A DNA stretch of 64,000 bases from contig NZ_LMFQ01000024.1 in assembly GCF_001426905.1 (NCBI RefSeq), positions 719,256 through 783,255 on the forward strand. The letters run 5' to 3'. The stretch comes from Caulobacter sp. Root1455. GTDB lineage: Bacteria; Pseudomonadota; Alphaproteobacteria; Caulobacterales; Caulobacteraceae. This document shows, piece by piece, positions 7,831-15,375 of the stretch. The notes below the pieces were generated by a model. The model did no database searches, was not told the DNA's origin, and saw nothing but the letters and a program-made list of their open reading frames with translations. The position numbers and the translations under genes are program-made. Positions within the stretch are counted from its first letter, which is position 1. Every line of letters begins with the position of its first letter.

Positions 7831-8565
7831 ATGCAATCCCCGCTGTCATCGGTCCACCGATGGGTCTGGCGCGACGCCCGGCGGCGCGCCAACAACCTGT
7901 TGCGCTTCGCCGAGGTCGAGGCGGACGGGGGCCGCGACCTGGTCCGGGCCGCCGAACAGACCCGCGATCCCCTCCTGCGCCGACTGTTCCTGGTCCACGC
8001 CCTGGACGAGCAGCGCCACGCCGACCTGTTCCGCAAGCGCGGCCTGGCGCTGATGGCCAGCCTGCCAGTCGGCCCCGGCGACGACGGCCGCGCCGACTGG
8101 CTGGCGCCGGGCGAGCGCGGCCTGGACGACCTGCGGGTCGAGCAGGAGCGCGACGGCGCCCTGCTGGCCTTCCTGCACCTGTCGGAGAAGGCCGCCGCCC
8201 GCGATTTCACGAACTACATCGCCGTGCTCGACGGCGATCCCCCGACCCGCGAGGTCTTCGAGAAGGTCGTGCACGATGAGGCGTTCCACATGAACTACAC
8301 CCACGCCCAACTGCTGCGCGTGGCGCCGAAGGACCATGGGCGACTGCTCTGGATGGCCCGCCTGCGCCGCCTGTGGTCGCTGTATCTGCGTTTCGCCGGA
8401 GCCTTGGCCTCGGTGATCGGCTCGGTGGTGCTGACCTTGCAGTACTTCGTCCTGCTGCCGCCCTTCGCCCTGCTGGCCCGCCGCGCCCAGGCCAGGGAGC
8501 CGCGGGGCTGGGCGCCGATCGCGCCCGAGCGCAACGCGCGGGGCGCGCAGAAGCGGCAGTACTGA
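7831..8565 (+). CDS. Membrane-anchored ferritin-like diiron protein
   Basis: A 244-residue protein with a four-helix ferritin-like domain. The expected carboxylate/histidine pattern is present: FAEVE (Glu28/30), DEQRH (Glu60-x2-His63), SEK (Glu119) and DEAFH (Glu150-x2-His153), that is, two ExxH motifs with two lone glutamates. A hydrophobic helix near residues 188-218 would tether it to the inner membrane. This suggests a diiron oxidase or hydroxylase rather than iron storage, because no cage-forming features are seen. ATG 7831 with GAGAAGGG upstream is preferred over ATG 7795. The stop overlaps the carbamoyltransferase start by one base (TGATG), so the two are translationally coupled. Confidence 0.75.
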   Translation: MQSPLSSVHRWVWRDARRRANNLLRFAEVEADGGRDLVRAAEQTRDPLLRRLFLVHALDEQRHADLFRKRGLALMASLPVGPGDDGRADWLAPGERGLDDLRVEQERDGALLAFLHLSEKAAARDFTNYIAVLDGDPPTREVFEKVVHDEAFHMNYTHAQLLRVAPKDHGRLLWMARLRRLWSLYLRFAGALASVIGSVVLTLQYFVLLPPFALLARRAQAREPRGWAPIAPERNARGAQKRQY

Positions 8566-10334
8566 TGAAGATCCTCGGCATCTCGGCGCACTATCACGAC
8601 TCCGCCGCGGCGCTGGTCATCGACGGCCTGCCGGTCGGGGCGGTGCAGCAGGAGCGCCTGTCGCGGCGCAAGAACGACGCCGCCTTCCCCCTCGAGGCGA
8701 TCGAGTGGTGCCTGGATCACGCCGGCCTGAGTCCCGAGGACCTGGACGCCGTGGTCTTCTACGAGCGGCCGATGCTGAAGTTCGACCGCATCCTGGTCAG
8801 CGCCCTGCGCGCCTTCCCGCGCGGCCGGGGCGCCTTCGCCCACGCCATGAAGAACAGCCTGGGCGAGAAGGCCTGGGTGCGCGGCCTGATCACCGCCCAG
8901 CTGGGGGTGCGCCGCGACAAGATCCTGTTCACCGAGCACCATCAGTCGCACGCCGCCGCGGCCTTCCTGACCGCCCCCACCCGCCACGCGGCGATCATGA
9001 CCACCGACGGGGTCGGCGAATGGGCCACCCTGACCGTCGGCCGTGGCCAGCGGACGGCCGGCGGCCCGACCAGCATCGTCCTCGACCGCGAGGTGCGCTT
9101 TCCCCATTCGCTGGGCATGCTGTACTCGACCTTCACCGCCTATCTCGGCTTCGCGGTCAACGAGGGCGAGTACAAGGTCATGGGCCTGGCCGCCTATGGC
9201 CGGCCGACGATGATCGACCAGGTCCGCAAGCTCATTCGTCGCACACCCGACGGCGCCTTCGCCCTGGAGCTGGACTATTTCGACTTCCACACCACGGTCG
9301 CGCGCTCGTACTCCAAGCGCTTCGCCGAGCTGTTCGGCCCGCCGCGCCAGGCCCACGAGCCGATCGACCTGGCCAGCGCCGAGGGCCGCCGGTTCGCCGA
9401 CGTCGCCGCCAGCGTCCAGGCGGTGCTGGAGGAGATCCTGGTCGACATGACCCGCCGGCTGCGCGCCGAGACCGGCCTGCCCGACCTGTGCCTGGGCGGC
9501 GGGGTGGCGCTGAACGGCGTGGCCAACGCCCGCATCCTGGCCGAGAGCGGCTTCGAGCGATTGTTCGTGCCCCCGGCCCCCGGCGACGCCGGCTCGGCCC
9601 TGGGCGCGGCGCTCTACGCCGACCGCATCCACTTCGGCACCCCCGACCGCGACGTGCCCGACCATCCGTTCTGGGGGCCGTCCATCGACGACGACCAACT
9701 GGCCCGCCTGGCCGGCGAGGACGGCCTGCCGTCCACGACGCTGGACGACGCGGCCCTGGTCGAACAGACCGCCGACGACCTGGCCGCCGGCCGCGTGGTC
9801 GGCTGGATGGAGGGGGCGACCGAGTTCGGCCCCCGGGCCCTCGGCCACCGCAGCATCCTGACCGCGCCGCACGACGTGGCCATGCGCGACCGGCTCAACC
9901 GCGACATCAAGTACCGCGAGGAGTTCCGCCCCTTCGCCCCCATCGTGCCGATCGAGGCCGCCGACCGTTATTTCGAGCTGCCGCCCGGCGGGGCGCGGCT
10001 GGCGCGGTTCATGTCTGGCGTCTTCCCGGTGCGGCCGCAATGGCGCGAGCGGCTGGCGGCGATCACCCACGTGGACGGCACGGCCCGGGTGCAGACCCTG
10101 GAGCGCAGCATGGCCCCGCGCCTGCACGACCTGCTCGAGGCCTACGGCCGCCGTTCGGGCATGCCGGTGCTGCTCAACACCTCGTTCAACCTGGCCGGCG
10201 AGCCGATCGTCAACCGGGTGGTCGAGGGCTATTCGACCTTCCGGCGCTCGGGGATCGACGTCCTGGTCGCCGGCCGCTCCCGCATCGTCAAGCGCGCCCT
10301 GGCCCAGGCCACATTGAAGGAGGAACTGGCATGA
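8565..10334 (+). CDS. NodU/CmcH-family carbamoyltransferase
   Basis: A 589-residue O-carbamoyltransferase. The N-terminal ASKHA-type domain begins MKILGISAHYHDSAAA and contains the metal-site EHHQSHAAAAF (His125, His129) and TTDGVGEW. The C-terminal domain carries TEFGPRALGHRSILTAP and LLNTSFNLAGEPIV, as in NodU, CmcH and TobZ. These enzymes transfer carbamoyl from carbamoyl phosphate, through carbamoyl-AMP, to a hydroxyl of a sugar or antibiotic. No biosynthetic scaffold genes lie nearby, so the acceptor is unknown. It is coupled to the ferritin-like gene upstream (1-bp overlap) and to the DUF5989 gene downstream (ATGA overlap at 10331-10334). Confidence 0.92.
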   Translation: MKILGISAHYHDSAAALVIDGLPVGAVQQERLSRRKNDAAFPLEAIEWCLDHAGLSPEDLDAVVFYERPMLKFDRILVSALRAFPRGRGAFAHAMKNSLGEKAWVRGLITAQLGVRRDKILFTEHHQSHAAAAFLTAPTRHAAIMTTDGVGEWATLTVGRGQRTAGGPTSIVLDREVRFPHSLGMLYSTFTAYLGFAVNEGEYKVMGLAAYGRPTMIDQVRKLIRRTPDGAFALELDYFDFHTTVARSYSKRFAELFGPPRQAHEPIDLASAEGRRFADVAASVQAVLEEILVDMTRRLRAETGLPDLCLGGGVALNGVANARILAESGFERLFVPPAPGDAGSALGAALYADRIHFGTPDRDVPDHPFWGPSIDDDQLARLAGEDGLPSTTLDDAALVEQTADDLAAGRVVGWMEGATEFGPRALGHRSILTAPHDVAMRDRLNRDIKYREEFRPFAPIVPIEAADRYFELPPGGARLARFMSGVFPVRPQWRERLAAITHVDGTARVQTLERSMAPRLHDLLEAYGRRSGMPVLLNTSFNLAGEPIVNRVVEGYSTFRRSGIDVLVAGRSRIVKRALAQATLKEELA

Positions 10335-10543
10335 TCCGCCGTCGTGGACGCATTCACCGCCAGATGATCGTGCTGGGCAGCATGGCCGGCTCGACCGCCG
10401 ACCTGGTCAAGGGGCTCTGGCGCGACCGCTCGGGCCGCCGCTGGCTGGCGCCGCTGGCCGTCTTCCTGTGCCTGACCGGGGCGGTGCTGATCCTGGCCGT
10501 CACCGTCGAGGCCCTGGCGCCGTTCGTCTACGCGATCTTCTGA
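10331..10543 (+). CDS. DUF5989-family small membrane protein
   Basis: A 70-residue protein with a basic N terminus and one C-terminal membrane helix (LAVFLCLTGAVLILAVTVEA), ending in ALAPFVYAIF. This short, single-helix plan with an xLAPFxYxxF tail matches DUF5989 proteins, which typically sit directly after carbamoyltransferases. ATG 10331 is preceded by AAGGAGGAACTGGC, an excellent ribosome site, and overlaps the upstream stop in ATGA. The methyltransferase GTG follows its stop after only 2 bp. A larger SxtJ-type membrane gene, often found with this family, is missing here. Confidence 0.8.
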   Translation: MIRRRGRIHRQMIVLGSMAGSTADLVKGLWRDRSGRRWLAPLAVFLCLTGAVLILAVTVEALAPFVYAIF

Positions 10544-10545
10544 GC

Positions 10546-11565
10546 GTGGAGGAAGCCGCCTTTCGCGCCCTGCTCGCCTGCCCGGCCTGCGGGGGCGCGC
10601 TGGCGGCCGACTGGACCTGCCGGGGCTGCGGCGCGCGCTACGGCGAGGCGGACGGCGTCGTCGATCTGCGATTGCCGGGCGACGCCCGCACCGAGGCCGT
10701 CCGCGACTTCTACGGCCACGCCCCCTTCCCCGGCTATCCGCCGCGCGACAGCCTGGACGGCCTGCGGGCCCGGGCCGAGCGCAGCCCGTTCGCCCGCCTG
10801 CTGGACCGGGCCATCCCCGGCGATGCGCGGATCGTCGAGGTCGGCTGCGGCACCGGCCAGATGAGCCTGTACCTGGCCCGCGCCGACCGGCTGGTGGTGG
10901 GCGCCGACCTGACCCGGGCCTCGCTGGACCTGGGCGCCGCCGCCGCCCGGCGGTTCGGCTCAAGCAACGTTCTGTTCGTCGAGACCGACCTCAACGCGCC
11001 GGGCCTGGCCGACGGGACGTTCGACGTGGTCGTCTCCCTGGGCGTGCTGCACCACACGCCCGATCCCCGAGCCGCCTTCGCCCGGCTCGCGCGGCTGGCC
11101 CGGCCCGACGGCGGCGTGATCGTGCTGGGCCTCTACAACGCCGTCGCCCGCCTGCCCTTGCGGCTTCGACGGACCATCGCCCGCCTGACCGGCTTCCGCT
11201 GGATTCCGTTCGACCCCGTGCTGGCCGCCCGCGTCGCCGAACCCGACCGCCACGCCGCCTGGCTGCGCGACCAGTACCAGCACCCCGAGGAGCACCGCCA
11301 CACTCATGGCGAGGTGCTGAAGTGGTTCGCCGAGAACGCGGTGGACTACGTCCGGGCCTATCCCAGCACCCTGATCGGCGACGAACCCGACGATCTGTTC
11401 GAACCGGCGGCCGACAACTGGGGGTTCGAGGCCTGGCTCAGCCAGCTGGGCTGGATGAAGACCCTGGGGCCGGAGGGGGGCCTGTTCGTGATGGTGGGCG
11501 CGACCCGTCCATCCTCCGCCCGCGATGGGGACGGACAGGCCACGAAACGGTCAGGTGAGGGCTAG
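10546..11565 (+). CDS. Class I SAM-dependent methyltransferase with N-terminal zinc ribbon
   Basis: A 339-residue enzyme. Residues 12-28 hold four cysteines in CPACG and CRGCG pairs, a Trm112-like zinc ribbon. A Rossmann methyltransferase follows, with motif I EVGCGTGQ (about 98-105), the acidic motif II GADLT, and VVSLGVLHHTPDP as post-motif. The C-terminal 130 residues (from PLRLRRTIARLTGF onwards, with HTHGEVLKWF) form an extra helical part found in methyltransferases that act on lipid- or peptide-linked acceptors; the substrate is not known. GTG 10546 sits 2 bp after the DUF5989 stop, making this the fourth coupled gene of the cassette. Confidence 0.85.
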   Translation: MEEAAFRALLACPACGGALAADWTCRGCGARYGEADGVVDLRLPGDARTEAVRDFYGHAPFPGYPPRDSLDGLRARAERSPFARLLDRAIPGDARIVEVGCGTGQMSLYLARADRLVVGADLTRASLDLGAAAARRFGSSNVLFVETDLNAPGLADGTFDVVVSLGVLHHTPDPRAAFARLARLARPDGGVIVLGLYNAVARLPLRLRRTIARLTGFRWIPFDPVLAARVAEPDRHAAWLRDQYQHPEEHRHTHGEVLKWFAENAVDYVRAYPSTLIGDEPDDLFEPAADNWGFEAWLSQLGWMKTLGPEGGLFVMVGATRPSSARDGDGQATKRSGEG

Positions 11566-11693
11566 CTTTGAATCGGCGGCAATGGTCCCCTCAGGCGCTC
11601 CGCGACAGCTTCCTGGAGGGGGAGCCGTAAGGTGCGCAACGGCGTGGAAGCGGTCATTCGCGTCTATCGGTTCACGACCTGGGGAGAGCTGCG

Positions 11694-12209
11694 GTGAAGA
11701 CAATGGCTAAGGCCTTCACGATCTGCGCGACGTCATTGCTGCTTGCCGTCTCGTCCGGCGTCGCCGCCGCTTCGGCGCAGGCGGGCCGCGCTCAAGACGC
11801 CGGCCCGTCCGGTTTCGCGAGCGGCGCGGATGTCCAAGCTCAGCTACGCGAGATGCTCGCCGCGATGAAACCCGATCAAGGGTTCATGTGGCGCCCCTTG
11901 GTTCGCGACGGCGCCACCGTGGCGGCGATCGAAATATGGAAGAAGCCGGGCCGCCCCGCTGTTCACCCCGCCGAAGCGGAATACGCCATCGTGTTGGAAG
12001 GCTCCGGCACGCTGGTTTCGGGCGGGACCATGACCGATTCAAAGGTCAGCAACGCCAATTTGCTCGAGGGAAGCCAGATCGAGGGCGGCGCGACACGGAC
12101 GCTCGGCCCGGGCGACGTCATCCTGATTCCCGCGGGCGTGCCGCACTGGTTCGGGATTACCGGCGACCGACTGGTCCTGCTGGGAATCAAATTGCCCCGC
12201 GGCAAATGA
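11694..12209 (+). CDS. Secreted single-domain cupin protein
   Basis: A 171-residue exported protein: signal peptide (residues 1-29, ending ASAQA), a short linker, then one cupin barrel. Cupin motif 1 is represented by HPAEAEYAIVLEGSG and motif 2 by PGDVILIPAGVPHWF, with a histidine in each for metal binding. GTG 11694 is preceded by GGGGAGAGCTGCG. Secreted single cupins of this type can be isomerases, dioxygenases or binding proteins; no more precise call is supported. It stands alone, about 130 bp after the methyltransferase. Confidence 0.8.
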   Translation: MKTMAKAFTICATSLLLAVSSGVAAASAQAGRAQDAGPSGFASGADVQAQLREMLAAMKPDQGFMWRPLVRDGATVAAIEIWKKPGRPAVHPAEAEYAIVLEGSGTLVSGGTMTDSKVSNANLLEGSQIEGGATRTLGPGDVILIPAGVPHWFGITGDRLVLLGIKLPRGK

Positions 12210-12243
12210 CCGGTCCGGCGTGAGCGCCTTCGAACACCGAAAT

Positions 12244-12319
12244 TGGTAGGCCTGGAGGGACTCGAACCCCCAACCAGACCGTTATGAGCGGTCGGCTCTA
12301 ACCATTGAGCTACAGGCCC
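12244..12319 (-). tRNA. tRNA-Ile (CAU anticodon, lysidine type)
   Basis: A full 76-nt cloverleaf on the minus strand: 7-bp acceptor stem GGGCCTG/CAGGCCT (one G-U), D-loop TAGCTCAATGGTTAGAGC, anticodon loop CTCATAA with CAU, T-arm GGGGGTTCGAGTCCCTC, and an encoded CCA. The CAU anticodon would fit Met or Ile2. The GGGCCTG acceptor and AATGGTTAGAGC D-arm resemble Ile2 tRNAs, whose C34 is converted to lysidine by TilS. It does not resemble initiator tRNA. Confidence 0.85.
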
Positions 12320-12518
12320 CCAAAGACGAGGGAGCGACGCGCGCGCCCCTTTCGGGAGGACGGGTCGATTAGCATGGGCTGCACGCGGCTTAAAGGTCCG
12401 GTTCAGGTTGAGGCTGTCAGGACTGGAACCGTCCGCCGCCGGTTACGCTTGTCGAGACTGGCGGACGGGACGATCAAGGTCGCGGCGCCTGCCCCCAGCC
12501 GCATGGAGAACGACGACT

Positions 12519-13271
12519 ATGACCGCCCTGACGACCCGCCCCTCGCCTGCTTTGGCGGCCTCGATCGCCCTGGCCGCCGCCCTGCTGACCGGCGCGACCG
12601 CCCTGCCCGCGCACGCCGACAGCGCCGACGCGGCCTTCCGCGCCACGACGCTGAACCTGTCGGCCTCCGGCGAGAGCAAGGTGACGCCCGACCTGGCGAC
12701 CATCACCCTGGGCGTCCAGACCGACGCCCCGACCGCCGCCGGAGCCCTGAGCGCCAACGCCGCCCAGATGAACAAGGTGGTCGCGGCGCTGAAGAAGGCC
12801 GGGATCGCCGATCGCGACATCCAGACTTCCAGCCTCAACGTCAATCCGCAGTACGTCTATGTGCAGAACGAGCCGCCCAAGCTGAACGGCTACCAGGCCA
12901 GCAACCAGGTGACGATCCAGGTGCGCGACCTGACCAAGCTGGGCCAGACGGTCGACGCCACGGTCGGGGCCGGGGCCACCAATGTGGGCGGGATCAGCTT
13001 CGGCCTGCAGGATCCCAAGGCAGCCGAGGACGCGGCGCGGCTGGACGCGGTCAAGGCTCTGCAGGCCAAGGCCGACCTCTACGCCCGGGCCACCGGCTAC
13101 AAGATCGTCCGCCTGGTCAGCCTGGGCGAAGGCGGCGGCTACACCCCCTCGCCGCCCCCGATGCCGATGTACGCCATGGCCAAGCGCGAGATGGCCGACA
13201 GCAGCCCGGTCTCGGCCGGCGAGCTGAAGGTGCGGATCGACGTCTCGGCGACGTACGAACTGGCGAAGTAG
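12519..13271 (+). CDS. SIMPL-domain (DUF541) periplasmic protein
   Basis: A 250-residue exported protein with a signal peptide (cleavage after PAHA, about residue 32) and one SIMPL/DUF541 domain. Characteristic segments are LNLSASGESKVTPDLATITLGVQT at the start, QTSSLNVNPQY, GYQASNQVTIQVRDL in the middle and ELKVRIDVSATYEL at the end. The family forms periplasmic ring-like oligomers linked to oxidative-stress protection and, in some organisms, outer-membrane assembly. ATG 12519 has GGAGA 10 nt upstream; the longer upstream frame would destroy the signal peptide. A likely terminator follows at 13348. Confidence 0.9.
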   Translation: MTALTTRPSPALAASIALAAALLTGATALPAHADSADAAFRATTLNLSASGESKVTPDLATITLGVQTDAPTAAGALSANAAQMNKVVAALKKAGIADRDIQTSSLNVNPQYVYVQNEPPKLNGYQASNQVTIQVRDLTKLGQTVDATVGAGATNVGGISFGLQDPKAAEDAARLDAVKALQAKADLYARATGYKIVRLVSLGEGGGYTPSPPPMPMYAMAKREMADSSPVSAGELKVRIDVSATYELAK

Positions 13272-13282
13272 TTCATCGCGAT

Positions 13283-13443
13283 CCCTCTCCCCTTGCGGGA
13301 GAGGGTGGCCGCCGTAGGCGGTCCGGTGAGGGGTTGAAGAACGACACAGCCGCGACCAGTCGAAAGACCGGACGCGGCTTTTGCTTTTGAGAGACCCCTC
13401 ATCCGTCGGCTGCGCCGACACCTTCTCCCACAAGGGGAGAAGG
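13283..13443. repeat. REP-like palindromic element B (inverted pair)
   Basis: Two related halves in opposite orientation lie between convergent genes. The first (13283-13334) starts with CCCTCTCCCCTTGCGGGAG and ends TGAGGGGT. The second (13394-13443) starts ACCCCTCA and ends CCCACAAGGGGAGAAGG. Each half contains its own stem, and the pair encloses a terminator-like hairpin. The pattern is that of the dispersed palindromic repeats common in alphaproteobacteria and is related in plan to element A. Confidence 0.65.
13348..13388 (+). terminator. Rho-independent terminator after the SIMPL gene
   Basis: Stem arms AGCCGCG (13348-13354) and CGCGGCT (13373-13379), with further pairing towards a GAAA tetraloop, are followed by TTTTGCTTTT. 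It lies 77 bp after the SIMPL stop, between the two halves of a palindromic repeat. Confidence 0.65.
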
Positions 13444-13446
13444 ACT

Positions 13447-13920
13447 TTACAGCCCCGCCTTGGCGAACGCCTCTTCGACCCGTTCGCCCACCTCGCGGCC
13501 CGGCAGGGCGCGTTCGCCCTCCATCACCGCGACGTAGGACAGGCCGTGGTCCGGCTTGCCCGCGCCGACCGGCACCGGGCCCATGGCCCAGCCGACGGTG
13601 TTGACGCCGGGGCCCGACGGACAGCTGACGAAGCGGGCCGGCTTGCCGACCGCGCCCTCGAGCACGGTCTGGGCCGTGGTGGTGGTCCCGCCGCAGGTGG
13701 GCAGGTTGCGGGCGCAGGTGATGTAGCCGCCGCCGGTCCAGACCACCTTCCCGGCCTTGTCGGCCAGAAGCACGCAGGTGTTGGGCCCGCCGATGGCGCG
13801 GCCGACGGCTTCGGACAGCTGCTGCTCGTCGACGTCCTTGGGCAGCTTCGGCGAGCATGCGGTCAGGGGGGCGGCGAGGACGAGGCCCGCCGTGATCAAC
13901 AGAACGGCGGAACGACGCAT
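13447..13920 (-). CDS. Small lipoprotein of unknown function
   Basis: A 157-residue lipoprotein: signal peptide MRRSAVLLITAGLVLAAPL with lipobox LTAC (Cys22). The mature part has four more cysteines (NTCVLLAD, YITCARNLPTCGG, FVSCPSG), consistent with two disulfides in the periplasm. An ASP-rich KDVDEQQLSEAVGRAI helix is followed by a predicted beta-rich core with VVWTGGGYITC. I do not recognise the family. It begins 2 bp after the panD stop, so it is expected to be made from the panD transcript, an unexpected partner for a pantothenate gene. Confidence 0.7.
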   Translation of the reverse strand: MRRSAVLLITAGLVLAAPLTACSPKLPKDVDEQQLSEAVGRAIGGPNTCVLLADKAGKVVWTGGGYITCARNLPTCGGTTTTAQTVLEGAVGKPARFVSCPSGPGVNTVGWAMGPVPVGAGKPDHGLSYVAVMEGERALPGREVGERVEEAFAKAGL

Positions 13921-13922
13921 GC

Positions 13923-14279
13923 TCAGGCGGCCTTCTTGATGCGGTTGCCGTCTTCCAGCAGCACGACGGTCGGGGCGTAATTTCGGGCCTCCTCGGCCGG
14001 CATCTGGCAGTAGGTGACGACGATCACCGTGTCGTTCTTCTGCACCAGCCGGGCGGCCGCGCCGTTGACGCCGATCACCTTGGAGCCGCGCGGCGCCTCG
14101 ATGGCGTAGGTAGTGAAGCGGGCGCCGGTGGTGATGTTCAGCACGTCGACCTGCTCGTTGGGCAGGATGCCCGAGGCGTCCAGCAGGTCGCGATCGATGG
14201 CGATCGACCCTTCGTAGTCGAGGTCGGCCTGGGTGACGGTGGCCCGGTGAAGCTTGGCCTTCATCATCGTCAACAACAT
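13923..14279 (-). CDS. panD: Aspartate 1-decarboxylase precursor
   Basis: Makes beta-alanine from L-aspartate for pantothenate and coenzyme A synthesis. The 118-residue proenzyme has the self-cleavage site YEG-SIAID at Gly24/Ser25, numbered as in E. coli when ATG 14279 is used. Serine 25 becomes the pyruvoyl cofactor. Further family signatures are KLHRATVTQADL, TYAIEAPRGS, VNGAAARL and QMPAEEARNY. ATG codons at residues 5 and 6 are alternative starts. Regulation is not obvious; the 213-bp upstream gap contains the dyad CCGTGATCAGTCACGG (14341-14356). Confidence 0.96.
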   Translation of the reverse strand: MLLTMMKAKLHRATVTQADLDYEGSIAIDRDLLDASGILPNEQVDVLNITTGARFTTYAIEAPRGSKVIGVNGAAARLVQKNDTVIVVTYCQMPAEEARNYAPTVVLLEDGNRIKKAA

Positions 14280-14492
14280 GGTGGCGAAACCCTATCCACT
14301 TGAAACATATTGGGATTTACCGGGTCGTCACACACGTGACCCGTGATCAGTCACGGCCATATAGCCACGAAGCGCCGTCCGTTCAATCGCTCCGCGACCA
14401 TGGGCGGCAAAGCGCCCCGCGTCGAACAATAGTTAACAGCGACGCTTGGGCGCCCTATGGTCCAGATAACGGCGTGATGCGAGGGGGCTTTC

Positions 14493-15371
14493 ATGCGACT
14501 GCTGACAGGCTTGGTGCTGGGTGGAATCCTGGCCGCGGGAGCGTTGGGCGCGGCGTCGTCGCAGACCCGCGCCCCCACCACCGCGGCGCCGGCCGCCGCC
14601 CCCGCGACGAACCGCACGACCGACATCCTCAAGCTGATGCAGCAGGCCGCCGACGCGGCGGCCAAGGCCAAGGCGGCCCAGGCGCGGGCCGACGCCGCCA
14701 AGGCCGAGGCCGACAAGCGCGCCGCCGAGGCGGCGGCCAACACCGGCGCCCAAGCCGCCCAGGCCGAGGCCGACCGCAAGGCCGCCGAGGCGAAGGCGGC
14801 CTCCGACCGTCAAGCCGCCGCGGCCGCCCAGGCCGAGGCCGACAGGCGCGCCGCCGAAGCCAAGGCCCAGCGCGCCGCCGCCGCCGGCCGCGGGGTCGAC
14901 TGGCCGGCCGCCATCGGCGGGGTCCGGGCCAGCGGCGGCGGCGAGGGCCTGGCTCCCAACCTCAACCGCGCCGCGGTCGACAAGACCAAGGTGCCGATCC
15001 TGCTTCCCACCGACGCCAAGCTGATGGCCGGGGCGCGGATCTATTCGTTCGGCGACTATTACACGATCACCGCCGACGCGCCGGGCGCGGGGATTTCGCT
15101 CAGCGGCACGACCGCCGTGGTCCCCCTGCCCGCCGGAACGCCGCTGAAGATCACCCCGATGGGGCCCGAAGGCGCGACCTCGCAACGCACGGTCGACGGC
15201 CAGCTGATCAGCTTCGTCCGCTACGGCGTGCTCTACACGGTCGAGGTGCGCTGCGACGCGCCGACCGATCCGCGCTGCGTCGACGACAACTATGCGCGCG
15301 GCCTGGCCGCCAAGACCACCACCGTGGTGATGGGCGCCGCCGCCCGCGCCGCCGCCGGCCTGGGGGGCTGA
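14493..15371 (+). CDS. Secreted alanine-rich coiled-coil protein
   Basis: A 292-residue exported protein. After a signal peptide (residues 1-23, MRLLTGLVLGGILAAGALG) there is a proline/alanine linker, then about 90 residues (45-135) of highly charged Ala/Lys/Glu/Arg helix built from imperfect AEADKRAAEAKA-type units, as in TolA-like periplasmic stalks. The last 150 residues form a beta-rich domain (TKVPILLPTD, FGDYYTITAD, LISFVRYGVLYTVEVRCD) with two cysteines in RCDAPTDPRC. No known catalytic motif is seen. It is followed after 4 bp by an M23-type lipoprotein, so the pair probably acts together at the cell wall (inference from spacing). Confidence 0.65.
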   Translation: MRLLTGLVLGGILAAGALGAASSQTRAPTTAAPAAAPATNRTTDILKLMQQAADAAAKAKAAQARADAAKAEADKRAAEAAANTGAQAAQAEADRKAAEAKAASDRQAAAAAQAEADRRAAEAKAQRAAAAGRGVDWPAAIGGVRASGGGEGLAPNLNRAAVDKTKVPILLPTDAKLMAGARIYSFGDYYTITADAPGAGISLSGTTAVVPLPAGTPLKITPMGPEGATSQRTVDGQLISFVRYGVLYTVEVRCDAPTDPRCVDDNYARGLAAKTTTVVMGAAARAAAGLGG

Positions 15372-15375
15372 GCCG

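Noticed and set aside
14341..14356. CCGTGATCAGTCACGG as a regulator site before panD or the coiled-coil gene
   Set aside because: A single 6-bp dyad with no matching copy or known consensus; kept only as a remark in the panD entry.
14640..14880. A tandem DNA repeat or CRISPR-like array
   Set aside because: The repeated look comes from imperfect Ala/Glu/Lys/Arg codons of the coiled-coil protein; there are no unique spacers.
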